A DNA stretch of 49,275 nucleotides from Chloroflexota bacterium. Lineage in GTDB: Bacteria > Chloroflexota > Dehalococcoidia > Lucifugimonadales > UBA3495. Below the pieces are notes generated by a model that searched no databases, was not told the origin of the DNA, and saw only the letters and a list, made by a program, of their open reading frames with translations. The stretch's first letter is position 1, and each line of letters starts with the position of its first letter. Below, in pieces: positions 1-8,830 of this stretch. The DNA is taken from the NCBI GenBank assembly GCA_002710215.1, contig PAJQ01000021.1:6961-56235 (forward strand), in the 5' to 3' direction. Position numbers and translations under genes: made by a program.

Positions 1-28
1 ATCAATGGCCGACAGCCATGCCTGGCGC

Positions 29-69
29 AAAAACCAACCCCTACCCATGTGTCGTAGAGTAGGGGTTGG
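29..69 (-). terminator. Rho-independent terminator downstream of the SIMPL lipoprotein gene
   Basis: An 11-bp perfect inverted repeat (34-44 with 59-69, 14-nt loop) is followed on the minus strand by a run of five T (29-33). It lies 37 bases past the stop of the minus-strand gene ending at 106. The arm core GTAGGGG also occurs in the palindrome at 19521, so it may double as a dispersed palindrome. Confidence 0.7.
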
Positions 70-105
70 CGCCGAGTGATTCACTCAACGAACGGCGGAA
101 GATAG

Positions 106-1140
106 TTAATTGATGGCGTACAGCGCTTGCACTGTGACCGTTACCTCTAGTTCTCCCCCCATGATCTGTGTCGGAGCGCTCTTGGCAGAGGCAGCGAAAG
201 CTACTCGCTCAAGACTCTCGAAGGCGACGCGGGGCTGGCCCCCGGTTTCGCTGATGTTGATGAGCTTGCCTAGTTCTACTCCGGTCAGGCTGGCGACTTG
301 ATTGGCTTTGTCCATCATGTCGCCGATGGCCGCCGCCCGGGCCTGGTCTTGCAGGGCGTCGGTGTCGTCGATGGTGAAGTTGATTCCGTTAAATCTGATG
401 AGGTCCCCTCCGGCGGCAGTGACTTCGTCGATGACACTGCCGGCTTCGTCCAAGTCCCGCAATTTGACCGTTAGCTGGTTGCTAACTTCGTAGCCGATAA
501 TAACCCGTTCCCGCTCTTTGAAGCACTCGGGCTTTTCCTGGGACCGGGCAATTGCGACGCCCGGTTCCAGGGAGATTCCCCGGCCAAATTCAGCGCTGGG
601 CGCCAAGCTCGGTTCCATGGCAGGCGCGATCTGGCGGACGGCGGTGTCCAAGGCGCCCGGGCACCTGGTCACTTCCCGGCTCGTATACCTGGGGTTGATA
701 TTGAAGTGGCTCGTCTGGATGTCCCGGTCCTCAATGTTCTTCGCTTTCAATACGTCGAAAACCCGTCCCATGGCGGCCGCGGCCTGTTCACGGGCTTCGG
801 CCACTGTATCGGCCAGGGTTTGCACTCCCAAGTTCAAGATCGCCAAGTCGGCGGCGGCAGAAGCCTCGCCCCGGCCGCTCACCGTGATTCCTTGCCGCGC
901 GGCCATCGGTCCATCAAAAGCGGCTGAGGCGCCGAGAGCCCTTACCTGACGCTCGGCCAACTCCAGCATAGCGTTGTTGGCGGGTGATACTTCGGGGGCT
1001 TGGACCGGCTGGCTGTTGTTTTGCTGGACGGCGCCGGTCACCTGGCCCTCCCCAGATGTACATGCCAGCAACAGCATCAAGATTAGTCCCAGCCCAAATA
1101 AAATTAAGATTCCTTTCTTGATTCCTGCTTGTCTTTCCAT
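106..1140 (-). CDS. SIMPL (DUF541) domain lipoprotein
   Basis: 344 residues. The N-terminus has a lipoprotein signal: a basic start, a Leu-rich core and a LLAC lipobox with the acylated cysteine at residue 27, so the protein should be anchored outside the membrane. From about residue 85 ('GITVSGRGEA') to the end it matches the SIMPL/DUF541 family, in which E. coli YggE is a periplasmic protein linked to oxidative stress. The domain carries an insert of about 50 residues (roughly 155-210) flanked by two cysteines, one in 'TRCPG' and one in 'PECFK', which could form a disulphide. The start is supported by AGGAGG six bases upstream of the ATG. It is a single-gene unit with its own terminator. 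The family call is confident; the cellular role is unknown. Confidence 0.85.
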   Translation of the reverse strand: MERQAGIKKGILILFGLGLILMLLLACTSGEGQVTGAVQQNNSQPVQAPEVSPANNAMLELAERQVRALGASAAFDGPMAARQGITVSGRGEASAAADLAILNLGVQTLADTVAEAREQAAAAMGRVFDVLKAKNIEDRDIQTSHFNINPRYTSREVTRCPGALDTAVRQIAPAMEPSLAPSAEFGRGISLEPGVAIARSQEKPECFKERERVIIGYEVSNQLTVKLRDLDEAGSVIDEVTAAGGDLIRFNGINFTIDDTDALQDQARAAAIGDMMDKANQVASLTGVELGKLINISETGGQPRVAFESLERVAFAASAKSAPTQIMGGELEVTVTVQALYAIN

Positions 1141-1470
1141 GGTTTCCTCCTGTATTTGCTTGCCGGGGGATATCCCCCCAGTAATTCCTGGCCGGTTTCC
1201 CCCGATTGGGAATTGTTTATGGCCTACAGTATTTATGACGGGCCGCCGGCCAAAAAAGTTCCTGGCGGATAGACCATGAATTCAGAATAGACCGAAGGGC
1301 TGCTGGAGTAATCAATGAGATGGCCGATATACAGTAGGTAATACGGCTGACCAAAGTGGTGACGATTGGGATAAAGATCGGCGGGCATGGGAACTGATGG
1401 GCGGTGGCCGGAATGACGGCGGTCCTAACGACGACGATTCCGGGCGAGGCGGTCCAACCATGCGGCTGTT
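1141..1470. other. Intergenic region without a supported gene
   Basis: 330 bases between two minus-strand genes. It should hold the promoter of the SIMPL gene and the 3' end of the sigma/anti-sigma transcript. The only long frame crossing it (1217-1555) overlaps the anti-sigma gene, is low-complexity and resembles no family, so it was not called. I see no clear terminator hairpin. Confidence 0.6.
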
Positions 1471-2544
1471 TTACCGTTCGGCACGCCGTCGCAGTATCCA
1501 AATTACTAAAAAGCCCACTGCCGCCACCGCCGCCAATCCTTCCAGAACCCGCCAAGTATTAATCGGGTTATAGGGTGGCGGGATACCTCTCGGCAAATCT
1601 TGGGCCACCGTCGTAGGCTCCGGAGGTCGCTGCGCGGTATTAAGGGCTGCTACCGGCGGTGGTGGGGTTGATCCGGTTGCCGCTGATTCATCGACTGCGG
1701 CGATAGCCATGGCGGCTTCCGCAGGTGTTGAAGAGGCCGCGGCTTCAGCCATCACTTCGACCGCGGCGGTGGCCGTGGCAGCTATCGGAACCGGTGGAGT
1801 TGAGGCTACCTTTTCGGCCTCAGCGGCGGCGAGGGCGGCTATGGGAGGTGGAGGAGCTGACTTCAATCCCACTGCTTTTTCCACCTCGGGGGCGGCCATG
1901 GCGGCCACCGGAGCCGAAGCATCCTCTTGGGCTTCCACCTTGGGGGCGGTTCGAGGTGGGACCGCCGCTTGCCGTAGGGCTGGGGCTACCGCGTCGGCCT
2001 CGGCTACCTCAGTCTCTTGAGTCACAGCGACACTGAGGCCCTTTTCCGCTGAAACTGCCTCGTTTACAACCGGCGCCTGGGGCGCGGCCATCTCGATGGC
2101 TCCCGCCGCACCACCCCCATCATCTTGTTGGAAGCTTTCGGGCGCCACCCGAAGTGTCTGGGCCGTTACTTCCGGCTGAGCGGTGAGCTCGGGGGCCAGC
2201 AATCCGGTGGCGTCGGCGGAAACCAGAATCGCGAAAACCAATGCGGCTGTGGCTGCTGCGCCGGAGTATACCCACTGGGGCATTCTCAGAGGAGCCGGTG
2301 ACCTTACGGCTACCGGGGCCGGCGGTGGTCCCGGCATAACGAAACTACGGGGCAGCGTCAATTCGGGCATCTGCTGGAGCACCGAAACGGTGGAACGCAG
2401 GGCGTCCAGCTCTTGACGGCAGGTGGCGCACTCGGTCAGCCGCCGGTCTATCCTGGCGGCGGCGGTACCGGAAAGCCGGCCATCCAGGTACTCCGACAGA
2501 TCGTCCTGGCTTATATGAGTGTGGCCTCGGTTAAAGATCAGCAT
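1471..2544 (-). CDS. Membrane anti-sigma factor with zf-HC2-like N-terminus
   Basis: 357 residues from the ATG at 2544, eight bases after the stop of the ECF sigma gene. The frame extends 40 codons further upstream inside the sigma gene, but this start leaves the GAGG of the sigma 3' end as its ribosome site. Residues 8-50 look like the zinc-binding anti-sigma fold ('HISQDDLSEYLDG', then 'CATC' at 39-42). The His expected four residues before the first Cys is Arg35, so the classical HxxxCxxC motif is incomplete. A membrane segment spans about 91-111, then about 200 Ala/Pro/Val/Glu-rich residues, then a second hydrophobic stretch near the C-terminus with a basic tail. The coupled gene order makes an anti-sigma role very likely. 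The stimulus is unknown. Confidence 0.75.
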   Translation of the reverse strand: MLIFNRGHTHISQDDLSEYLDGRLSGTAAARIDRRLTECATCRQELDALRSTVSVLQQMPELTLPRSFVMPGPPPAPVAVRSPAPLRMPQWVYSGAAATAALVFAILVSADATGLLAPELTAQPEVTAQTLRVAPESFQQDDGGGAAGAIEMAAPQAPVVNEAVSAEKGLSVAVTQETEVAEADAVAPALRQAAVPPRTAPKVEAQEDASAPVAAMAAPEVEKAVGLKSAPPPPIAALAAAEAEKVASTPPVPIAATATAAVEVMAEAAASSTPAEAAMAIAAVDESAATGSTPPPPVAALNTAQRPPEPTTVAQDLPRGIPPPYNPINTWRVLEGLAAVAAVGFLVIWILRRRAER

Positions 2545-2552
2545 AATAGGCC

Positions 2553-3188
2553 CTATACCTCTTGACGGAAAAGGTCGGGCAATAGTTCCCCGGTGTTTCG
2601 CAGGAAGTCCTTCATGCGGCCCCGGCCACGGCTCAAGCGGGATTTTACCGTGCCCAGAGAGCAATGCATCGTTGCGGCTGCCTCTTCGTAATCCATCCCC
2701 TGCACATCCACGAGCAGGATTGCCAGCCGTTGTTCTTCAGGCAGTGAAGCCAGGCCTGCTTGGATGGTCCGGGCCAACTCCTCCCTTTCGGCGTAGGCTT
2801 CCGGTGACTCTTCAGTAGACGGTAGGTCCGCCGCCGAAGGGGGCGCTGTGGGGTCGTCCGGGTCTGATGATATGGGGTCTAAGGGAACGGTGGGACGGGC
2901 CCGGCGTGAGCGAAGCATGTCTTTGCAAATATTGGCGACGATGCGCATCACCCAGGCCTTGAGGTTGTCGCCCCGGAATTGGTGGAAAGCCCGGTAACCG
3001 GAAACAAAACTCTCTTGCACCGCGTCCTCGGCCAGGGACCAATCTTCCAGCATCCGCCGGGCCAGGTTATAAGCCTGGGTCTGCATCGACTCAATGATGC
3101 AGTTGTAGCAGTGAGTGGCGCCCGAACGGTCCAGTACCGGTAGTGGCTCATGGGTGGTGCAGTTTAAAGCTTCGGCAGTGCTTACCAT
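2553..3188 (-). CDS. ECF-type RNA polymerase sigma factor
   Basis: 211 residues. Sigma region 2 lies at about 38-100 ('LARRMLEDWSLAEDAVQESF', then 'AWVMRIVANICKDMLRSR'). An acidic, Pro-rich linker follows. Region 4 lies at about 150-200 with the helix-turn-helix 'DYEEAAATMHCSLGTVKSRL'. This is the two-domain layout of extracytoplasmic-function sigma factors, which redirect RNA polymerase in response to envelope signals. It is immediately followed by, and translationally close to, its membrane anti-sigma partner. The first 30 residues, with three Cys and two His, are not conserved family sequence, so a start nearer the 'ESMQTQAYNLA' segment is possible. The ribosome site for the annotated ATG is weak (AGG about 13 bases upstream). 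Confidence 0.88.
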   Translation of the reverse strand: MVSTAEALNCTTHEPLPVLDRSGATHCYNCIIESMQTQAYNLARRMLEDWSLAEDAVQESFVSGYRAFHQFRGDNLKAWVMRIVANICKDMLRSRRARPTVPLDPISSDPDDPTAPPSAADLPSTEESPEAYAEREELARTIQAGLASLPEEQRLAILLVDVQGMDYEEAAATMHCSLGTVKSRLSRGRGRMKDFLRNTGELLPDLFRQEV

Positions 3189-3302
3189 TAGGGTTAACCT
3201 GGCGCCGAATTCACAGAGAGCAAGCCGGATCCACTGGCGATGTTCCGGTCTCCAGAAAAGGCTACTCGGATGCCTTTTGGTGATCTGCCGGGCCTGGAGC
3301 GT

Positions 3303-4532
3303 CTACCCTTGATATGAAACACTTCCGTTAAGCAGGGCCCGGGCCATGACGAACTTATGAATCTCCGATGTGCCCCCACCGATGCGGGCGTGACGTAGCA
3401 GGAGATACCAGTGGGCGATGGGCATGTCCAGGGTTTCGCCCATTCCGCCGAATATCTGCATGATTTTGTCGATGCTCCGCCAACCCCACTCCCCGGCGCA
3501 ATACTTAATCATGGATGACTCGACGCGAACGTCCTCGCCGTTGTCCGCCCGGGCGGCGGTTTCCCGGGTGAAGGACCTTAGGGTCATGATATCGGTGTAG
3601 ACGTCGGTGAGCATCCATTGGATGGCCTGCCGGTCGGCGATGGGACGGCCGTAAGTCACCCGTTGTTTCGACCATTCGATGGCCATATCCAGGGCCCGGC
3701 TGAGTATCCCCGTGGCCATAGACCCCCGAAGCAACCTGTCGTGATGCACCAGCCATTTCTGCCCCAAGGTGAATCCCTGGCCCACTTCGCCCAGGACCTG
3801 GGTCTGGGGCACCCGGACGTTGTCCAGGTGGATGAAATGCTGCTGGGACCGCGTCGGACTGGTCCAGATGCGGATGGGATCGAAGGTCATGCCCGGAGTG
3901 GGATTGTCGATGATGAACATGGTGATGCCGCCTCGCTGACGCCGTTCCGGGTCGGTGACGGCCTGCAGGAGGATAAAGTCGGCGGTCGCCGCCCCGGAGA
4001 TGAACATCTTGGAGCCGTTAATCACCCAGTCGTCCCCGTCCTTTACCGCCCGGGTCTGCATCATTCCGCCAGGGTCTGACCCCGCCTCGGGTTCGGTTTG
4101 ACCGAAAGCGTATTGCAAGTCCCCTTGGATCGCCGGGTGCAGGTAACGCTGCTCCTGATCCGGGGTGCAGGCCCCGAACATCATCATCGGCACGGGTGAG
4201 GTCGGGAGTTGGACGATGCTCTTGTGAACTTCCTCGTCCAAGACTACGTGGCCCAACGCCCCCATACCGCCGCCGCCGTATTCTTCCGGCACGAATGACG
4301 TATAGATGCCGGTCTGCTTGGATATATTATTTAGCCGGCCCCACTTCTCTTTATCCAGGGTACCCACGATGCCCAGCACGGCCTGAGCGATGCCCCTGGG
4401 CCCGCCGTCGTCCTGGCCTTCCATGGGCGGGTTAGCCAGGTAGTGGGCTTCCAACGGCACGCACTCGTCCTTGACTACCTGACGAATGGTGTTCTTCAGC
4501 GCGTCCAGCTCCGGCGGAAGCCCAGTTTGCAT
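3303..4532 (-). CDS. Acyl-CoA dehydrogenase family protein
   Basis: 409 residues with the full three-part acyl-CoA dehydrogenase layout: an alpha-helical N-terminal domain, a beta middle domain with the flavin/substrate signature 'FGQTEPEAGSDPGG', and a C-terminal helical domain ending in 'GGGTSEIHKFVMAR'. These FAD enzymes introduce a 2,3 double bond into acyl-CoAs and pass electrons to ETF. At the position of the catalytic Glu of medium-chain enzymes (the E of 'YEGTS') this protein has Gly. Relatives with 'GGGT' often use a Glu elsewhere, so activity cannot be excluded, but substrate chain length cannot be read. CAGGAGC eight bases before the ATG supports the start. It is divergent from selA across 261 bases, with no obvious functional link. 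Confidence 0.88.
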   Translation of the reverse strand: MQTGLPPELDALKNTIRQVVKDECVPLEAHYLANPPMEGQDDGGPRGIAQAVLGIVGTLDKEKWGRLNNISKQTGIYTSFVPEEYGGGGMGALGHVVLDEEVHKSIVQLPTSPVPMMMFGACTPDQEQRYLHPAIQGDLQYAFGQTEPEAGSDPGGMMQTRAVKDGDDWVINGSKMFISGAATADFILLQAVTDPERRQRGGITMFIIDNPTPGMTFDPIRIWTSPTRSQQHFIHLDNVRVPQTQVLGEVGQGFTLGQKWLVHHDRLLRGSMATGILSRALDMAIEWSKQRVTYGRPIADRQAIQWMLTDVYTDIMTLRSFTRETAARADNGEDVRVESSMIKYCAGEWGWRSIDKIMQIFGGMGETLDMPIAHWYLLLRHARIGGGTSEIHKFVMARALLNGSVSYQG

Positions 4533-4743
4533 AGTGGTTGCTCCTGAATGTGATTGGCGTTAGCGTGCGATCAGCTTCGAGGCGCCGGCGCATTTGGTGC
4601 CTGGCCTACGATGCATGTATGTTCTTACTATAAACCTTGAGCCCGGACTATTTTATGATTCTGGGAAATGCAAAACTACCGGCTCATCTCACGAAGAGCT
4701 TAACATAACAGCTTTCTAGGCGGGCCGGATTCGATGGGCCTCA

Positions 4744-4752
4744 TGTTAAAAT
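4744..4752 (+). promoter_or_regulatory. Possible extended -10 promoter of selA
   Basis: TGTTAAAAT fits an extended -10 (TGnTAnnnT) 42 bases before the selA start. There is no clear -35 element. A small GC hairpin (GCCCGG/CCGGGT) follows in the leader, and AAGGAG sits ten bases before the selA ATG. Confidence 0.3.
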
Positions 4753-4793
4753 AAAGCCCGGTTGCCGGGTGGCGCCGCAAGGAGTTTGCACAG

Positions 4794-6158
4794 ATGCAGT
4801 TTCGCGATCTGCCCAGCGTGGACCGGGTGATGGCCAGTGACGGTATGGCCGCGCTGACCGAAGCCTATCCCCGCGACTGGGTAGTAGACCTGGTGCGGCG
4901 GGAGTTGGACCGCGCCCGGCAGAAGATACGGGACGGTGGCAAAGCGCCCTCCGCCGGGGATGTGGTGGACGGGGTCGGCGGGGAACTTCGGTCCATCAAC
5001 GAAGTGGCCCCTCGCCAGGTGATTAACGCCACCGGGGTAATCGTCCACACAAACCTGGGCCGGGCCCCTTTGAGCCAGTCGGCCATCGATGCCATGACTC
5101 AGGCCGCCAGGGGCTACACCGATCTGGAAATGGACTTGAGCACGGGCCGCCGTGGCTCCCGGCAGGCTCACCTCCAATCGTTGTTGCAGCAAGTAACCGG
5201 AGCCGAAGCGGCCCTGGCGGTGAACAACAATGCGTCCGCCCTGCTTTTGGGGTTATCGGCTCTGTCGGTGGGCAAAGAGGTTATCGTCTCCCGGGGGGAG
5301 GCCGTGGAGATTGGAGGGGGCTTCCGAATCCCGGACGTCCTCAAACAAAGCGGAGCGACCTTGGTGGACGTGGGCACTACCAACCGGACCTATATCCGGG
5401 ATTACCAAGACGCGATCACCGAAAATACCGCTGCCATGCTGAAAGTCCACTCCAGCAATTTCCGGGTGGAAGGGTTCACCGCCGAGGTTGAGCCAAGCGA
5501 ACTGGTGGAGCTGTCCAAGGAAAGGGGCATTCCCGTGCTGCACGATGTGGGCAGCGGCGCTCTTTTACCCACCGAAGCCTACGGACTGGCCCACGAGCCA
5601 ACTCCCCAACAGAGCATCGCCGCCGGTGTTGGACTGGTCTTTTTCTCCGGAGATAAGCTTCTGGGCGGGCCCCAATCGGGCATCGTCGTCGGTCAGACTG
5701 AATTGGTCCGGCGCTTGGAAAGACATCCCCTGGCCCGCGCCGTCAGGATAGATAAAATGAACCTGGCTGGCTTAACGGCCACGGTGTTGCACTATCTCAA
5801 ACAGGAAGCCGAGGCTGAAGTCCCCATCTGGAGGATGATTTCCGCCAGCGAGGAGGGCATCAAAGACCGGGCTGCCCGGTGGAAGACCCAGCTTTCCCTT
5901 CCCGGAGAGGTGATTTCCGGTAGATCGGCCGTCGGTGGCGGCAGCCTTCCCGGAGAGACCCTGCCGACTTGGGTGCTGGCCCTATCCTGCGAGGGAGATG
6001 CCGGAGGGCCGGAGCGGGTGATGCGAAGACTGCGAGAAGCGAATCCACCGGTGGTAGCCCGTATCGAAGACGACCGGGTGATCTTGGACCCCCGCACCGT
6101 GATGCCGGAAGAGGAAGAATCCCTCCTAACGGCGTTGCGGGACGCGCTTTCGCGCTAG
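4794..6158 (+). CDS. selA: L-seryl-tRNA(Sec) selenium transferase
   Basis: 454 residues, close to the usual 460. SelA is a cytoplasmic PLP enzyme that converts seryl-tRNA(Sec) to selenocysteyl-tRNA(Sec) with selenophosphate. The N-terminal SelA domain ('LPSVDRVM...') leads into the fold-type-I core with 'VINATGVIVHTNLGRAPLS', 'HDVGSGALLPTEAYGL' and the PLP-lysine motif 'SGDKLLGGPQSGIVVG' (Lys near 287). The tRNA substrate gene lies at the other end of this window (49172-49268). The usual partners selB and selD are not adjacent; upstream is a divergent acyl-CoA dehydrogenase and downstream a hydrolase-fold gene. AAGGAG supports the start. Identification is secure because of the lysine motif and the presence of a UCA-anticodon tRNA. 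Confidence 0.95.
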   Translation: MQFRDLPSVDRVMASDGMAALTEAYPRDWVVDLVRRELDRARQKIRDGGKAPSAGDVVDGVGGELRSINEVAPRQVINATGVIVHTNLGRAPLSQSAIDAMTQAARGYTDLEMDLSTGRRGSRQAHLQSLLQQVTGAEAALAVNNNASALLLGLSALSVGKEVIVSRGEAVEIGGGFRIPDVLKQSGATLVDVGTTNRTYIRDYQDAITENTAAMLKVHSSNFRVEGFTAEVEPSELVELSKERGIPVLHDVGSGALLPTEAYGLAHEPTPQQSIAAGVGLVFFSGDKLLGGPQSGIVVGQTELVRRLERHPLARAVRIDKMNLAGLTATVLHYLKQEAEAEVPIWRMISASEEGIKDRAARWKTQLSLPGEVISGRSAVGGGSLPGETLPTWVLALSCEGDAGGPERVMRRLREANPPVVARIEDDRVILDPRTVMPEEEESLLTALRDALSR

Positions 6159-6211
6159 GAAGTGGGGCGGATGAAACATCTGATGATTTGGCTGCCGGGG
6201 GAAAACCCCGG

Positions 6212-6217
6212 TAAGAT
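6212..6217 (+). promoter_or_regulatory. Leaderless-type -10 element
   Basis: TAAGAT ends six bases before the ATG at 6224, and no Shine-Dalgarno sequence is present. Transcription would start at or next to the A of the ATG. A six-bp GC hairpin with a GAAAA loop (about 6195-6211) lies just upstream and may end selA mRNA. Confidence 0.4.
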
Positions 6218-6223
6218 GGGAAT

Positions 6224-6982
6224 ATGACAGACTTTCTTTTGGTCCATGGCGCGGGGCAAGGGGCCTGGACTTGGGGCCAGGTTTGGGGTTACCTGACCGC
6301 GCCGGTGGAGCATCCGCCCCGGCTCTACTCCCCACGCGTGGCCAACCGGGTGTTCACGCTGGACCTGCCGGGGCATGGCGCGGACGCCAACGGAGACACC
6401 ACCGACGTCAGGTTGGAAGAGTGCGTTCACGCCATCACCCGGTTGGTGGAGCGCCACGAATTGAAGGATCTGGTGCTGGTGGGACACGGCTTTGCCGGCA
6501 GCATGGTGCTTCAAGCTGCCGGGCAGTTGGAACAGCCCCCCAAGCGCATCGTTTTGGTGGCCGGCATGGTCCCTCTTTACCAGCGTAGCATGCTCAGCGT
6601 GCTCCCTCAGAAGACCAGGGTCACCTTTCGTATCTTGTCGGTCTTGAGCGCTTTTTCCGGCAAAGGATTGAGACTGCCCCGCTCGGTGATCTACAACTAC
6701 CTTTGCAACGGCATGGACCATATGGAAGTGGTTCACTCCGTGGGCCGCTTTGGGCCGGTGCCCAGGCGGGTGCTGACCACCAAGGTGGCATTGGATCAAC
6801 CGGAGCCGACCAGTCCGGTGACCTACGTGGTACTGAATCAGGACAAGATACTACCCCCGGAGTCACAACACCGAATGGCGCAGCGGGTGCCGGGAGTCGA
6901 AATAGTTGAGCTAGATTCCTGCCATCAGGTGATGCTGCAGCAACCTCGAGAGTTGGCGGATATCCTGTTGGATTACGTCTGA
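6224..6982 (+). CDS. Alpha/beta-hydrolase-fold protein lacking the nucleophile serine
   Basis: 252 residues. The N-terminal 'DFLLVHGAGQGAWTW' is the oxyanion-hole strand of the plant-esterase/hydroxynitrile-lyase-like alpha/beta hydrolases. The nucleophile elbow reads 'VLVGHGFAG': residue 89 is Gly (codon GGC at 6488-6490) where the family has Ser. The other triad members are recognisable, Asp207 in 'LNQDKILPP' and His234 in 'DSCHQVML'. Without the Ser, ordinary esterase chemistry is not expected. Either the protein has another role (lyase-like or binding), or a single AGC-to-GGC change has inactivated it. No ribosome site is visible, and a -10 hexamer sits six bases before the ATG, suggesting a leaderless mRNA. 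Fold confidence is high; function is unknown. Confidence 0.8.
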   Translation: MTDFLLVHGAGQGAWTWGQVWGYLTAPVEHPPRLYSPRVANRVFTLDLPGHGADANGDTTDVRLEECVHAITRLVERHELKDLVLVGHGFAGSMVLQAAGQLEQPPKRIVLVAGMVPLYQRSMLSVLPQKTRVTFRILSVLSAFSGKGLRLPRSVIYNYLCNGMDHMEVVHSVGRFGPVPRRVLTTKVALDQPEPTSPVTYVVLNQDKILPPESQHRMAQRVPGVEIVELDSCHQVMLQQPRELADILLDYV

Positions 6983-7016
6983 GCGGAGCCCCAGGCATTC
7001 CAGATTGGGGCGGAGT

Positions 7017-7059
7017 AAAATCAGGCCCCGGCAATTTCCTGCCGGGGCCTGAAGCTTTT
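7017..7059. terminator. Bidirectional rho-independent terminator
   Basis: A perfect 13-bp GC-rich stem (7021-7033 with 7040-7052, 6-nt loop) lies between the convergent hydrolase gene and groEL. A CTTTT tail follows on the plus side, and TTTTA on the minus side. It should stop transcripts from both directions. Confidence 0.85.
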
Positions 7060-7082
7060 CCTGACCTTGCTAGATTGGCTGG

Positions 7083-8714
7083 CTAGAACATACCGCCGCC
7101 GTGGTCGTGGCCATGGTCGTGACCGGCATGCGCGTCTCCCGCTTCCTCTTCGGTGATGAGGGATTGGGTGGTCAATATCATGCTGGCTACACTGGCCGCG
7201 TTTTCCAGCGCGATGCGGGCCACCTTGGCCGGGTCGATGATGCCCTTGTCCACCAGATCCCCGTATTCGATATTGGAGGCGTCGAAGCCGTAGTTCTGGG
7301 ACTGGTTGTGGCGGATAGCGTCGAGAACGACGGCGCCCTCTTGGCCGGAGTTGGAGGCGATTATCCGGATGGGTTCCTCCAGAGCCCGTTTAAGAACGCT
7401 TACCGCATTAGCCTCATCCCTTTCCAGACCCAGGTTGTCCAGAACGTGCATTGCCCGGATGTAGGCCACGCCACCGCCGGGCACGATGCCTTCGTCCACG
7501 GCCGCCCTGGTTGCGGAAAGAGCGTCCTCAACCCTTTGTTTGCGTTCTTTGAGCTCGGGCTCAGTGGCCCCGCCCACTTTGATAACTGCCACGCCGCCTG
7601 CAAGCTTGGCCATGCGTTCTTGCAGTTTCTCTTTGTCATATTCGGATGTTGTATCTTCCATCTGAATCTGGATCTGGTCCACCCGGGCGGTAATCATATC
7701 CTTGTCGCCCTTGCCCTCGATGATGGTTGTCTTGTCTTTGGTGGCAATCACCCTCCGGGCCTGGCCAAGATCTTCGATATTAGTAAGGTCCAATTTCCGC
7801 CCTTGTTCTTCGGAGATGACTGTGCCACCGGTAAGAATCGCGATATCCTCCAGCATTGCCTTGCGGCGGTCTCCGAATCCGGGCGCTTTCAATGCCAAAC
7901 AGTTGATGGTGCCGCGCATCTTGTTTACGACCAGCACGGCCAGAGCTTCACTGTCCACGTCCTCGCCGATGATCACCAGGTTCTTGGATACCTGGAGGTG
8001 CTTCTCCAAGATTGGCACCAGGTCGGCGACAGACGAGATTTTCTTATCCGTGAGCAGGATGTAGGGGTCTTCAATCACGGTTTCCATGCGCTCCGGATTA
8101 GTCACGAAATAGGGGCTGATGTAGCCGCGGTCGAAGTTCATCCCATCGACGTACTCGGTCTCAGATTCTATTCCTTTGCTCTCTTCCACGGTTATGACAC
8201 CGTCACGGCCCACGTGGTCCATAACAGCGGCCATCATCTCGCCGATCTGGGCATCGTTGGCGGAAATGGTGGCGACTTGGGCGGTCTGTTCCCGGGTGTC
8301 CACCGGAGTGGACAGATTGTCCAACTCGGCGACGATGGCCTTTACGCCTTTGTCAATGCCCCTCTTTAGCGCCATGGGGTCGACGCCGGCGGCTACAAGC
8401 CTCATCCCTTCCCGGACCATTAAATGGGCCAAGATGGTGGCCGTGGTGGTGCCGTCGCCGGCCGATTCATTGGTTTTGGTGGCGGCTTCTTTGACGAGTT
8501 GAGCGCCCATATTCTCGAAAGATTCCGGCAGGTCTATCTCTTTGGCGATGGCCACCCCGTCGTTGGTGATGACCGGCGCCCCCCACTTCTTCTCCAGAAT
8601 CACGTTCTGTCCCCTGGGTCCCAGGGTCAGGCTGACAGCATTGGCTATCGCCTCGATTCCACTCAATAAAGCCTTCTGCGCCTCTTCGTCACGGATTATA
8701 TGTTTCGGGGGCAT
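7083..8714 (-). CDS. groEL: 60 kDa chaperonin GroEL
   Basis: 543 residues, the normal length. GroEL forms the double-ring ATP-driven folding chamber. All landmarks are present: '[15 protein letters not shown]' and '[10 protein letters not shown]' near the start, the ATP-binding '[13 protein letters not shown]', '[20 protein letters not shown]' in the intermediate domain and '[14 protein letters not shown]' towards the end. The tail ends in a His/Gly-rich segment (four His-containing repeats, then GGGMF) in place of the usual plain GGM repeats. groES is not next to it, so this is an orphan or secondary copy; groES must be elsewhere. AGGAGGT nine bases before the ATG fixes the start. A promoter overlapped by a CIRCE-like repeat lies upstream, suggesting HrcA control. 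Confidence 0.97.
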   Translation of the reverse strand: MPPKHIIRDEEAQKALLSGIEAIANAVSLTLGPRGQNVILEKKWGAPVITNDGVAIAKEIDLPESFENMGAQLVKEAATKTNESAGDGTTTATILAHLMVREGMRLVAAGVDPMALKRGIDKGVKAIVAELDNLSTPVDTREQTAQVATISANDAQIGEMMAAVMDHVGRDGVITVEESKGIESETEYVDGMNFDRGYISPYFVTNPERMETVIEDPYILLTDKKISSVADLVPILEKHLQVSKNLVIIGEDVDSEALAVLVVNKMRGTINCLALKAPGFGDRRKAMLEDIAILTGGTVISEEQGRKLDLTNIEDLGQARRVIATKDKTTIIEGKGDKDMITARVDQIQIQMEDTTSEYDKEKLQERMAKLAGGVAVIKVGGATEPELKERKQRVEDALSATRAAVDEGIVPGGGVAYIRAMHVLDNLGLERDEANAVSVLKRALEEPIRIIASNSGQEGAVVLDAIRHNQSQNYGFDASNIEYGDLVDKGIIDPAKVARIALENAASVASMILTTQSLITEEEAGDAHAGHDHGHDHGGGMF

Positions 8715-8830
8715 GCTGTTAAGACCTCCTACCGTTTGGCAGTATTAATTTGCGAATCTTCGCGGATTGGCGGGCCCCGGTTTCCTCTCGGTATTTATTG
8801 AGGGGCGACCGACTTTTTCACAATGCTATG

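Noticed and set aside
1217-1555. Minus-strand frame of 112 codons in the gap after the anti-sigma gene
   Set aside because: Overlaps the anti-sigma 3' end, begins in Gly-rich shadow sequence and matches no family.
7101-8369. Long plus-strand frame of 422 codons opposite groEL
   Set aside because: Antisense to a fully conserved groEL; no family resemblance and no ribosome site. It is a by-product of GC-rich codon use.
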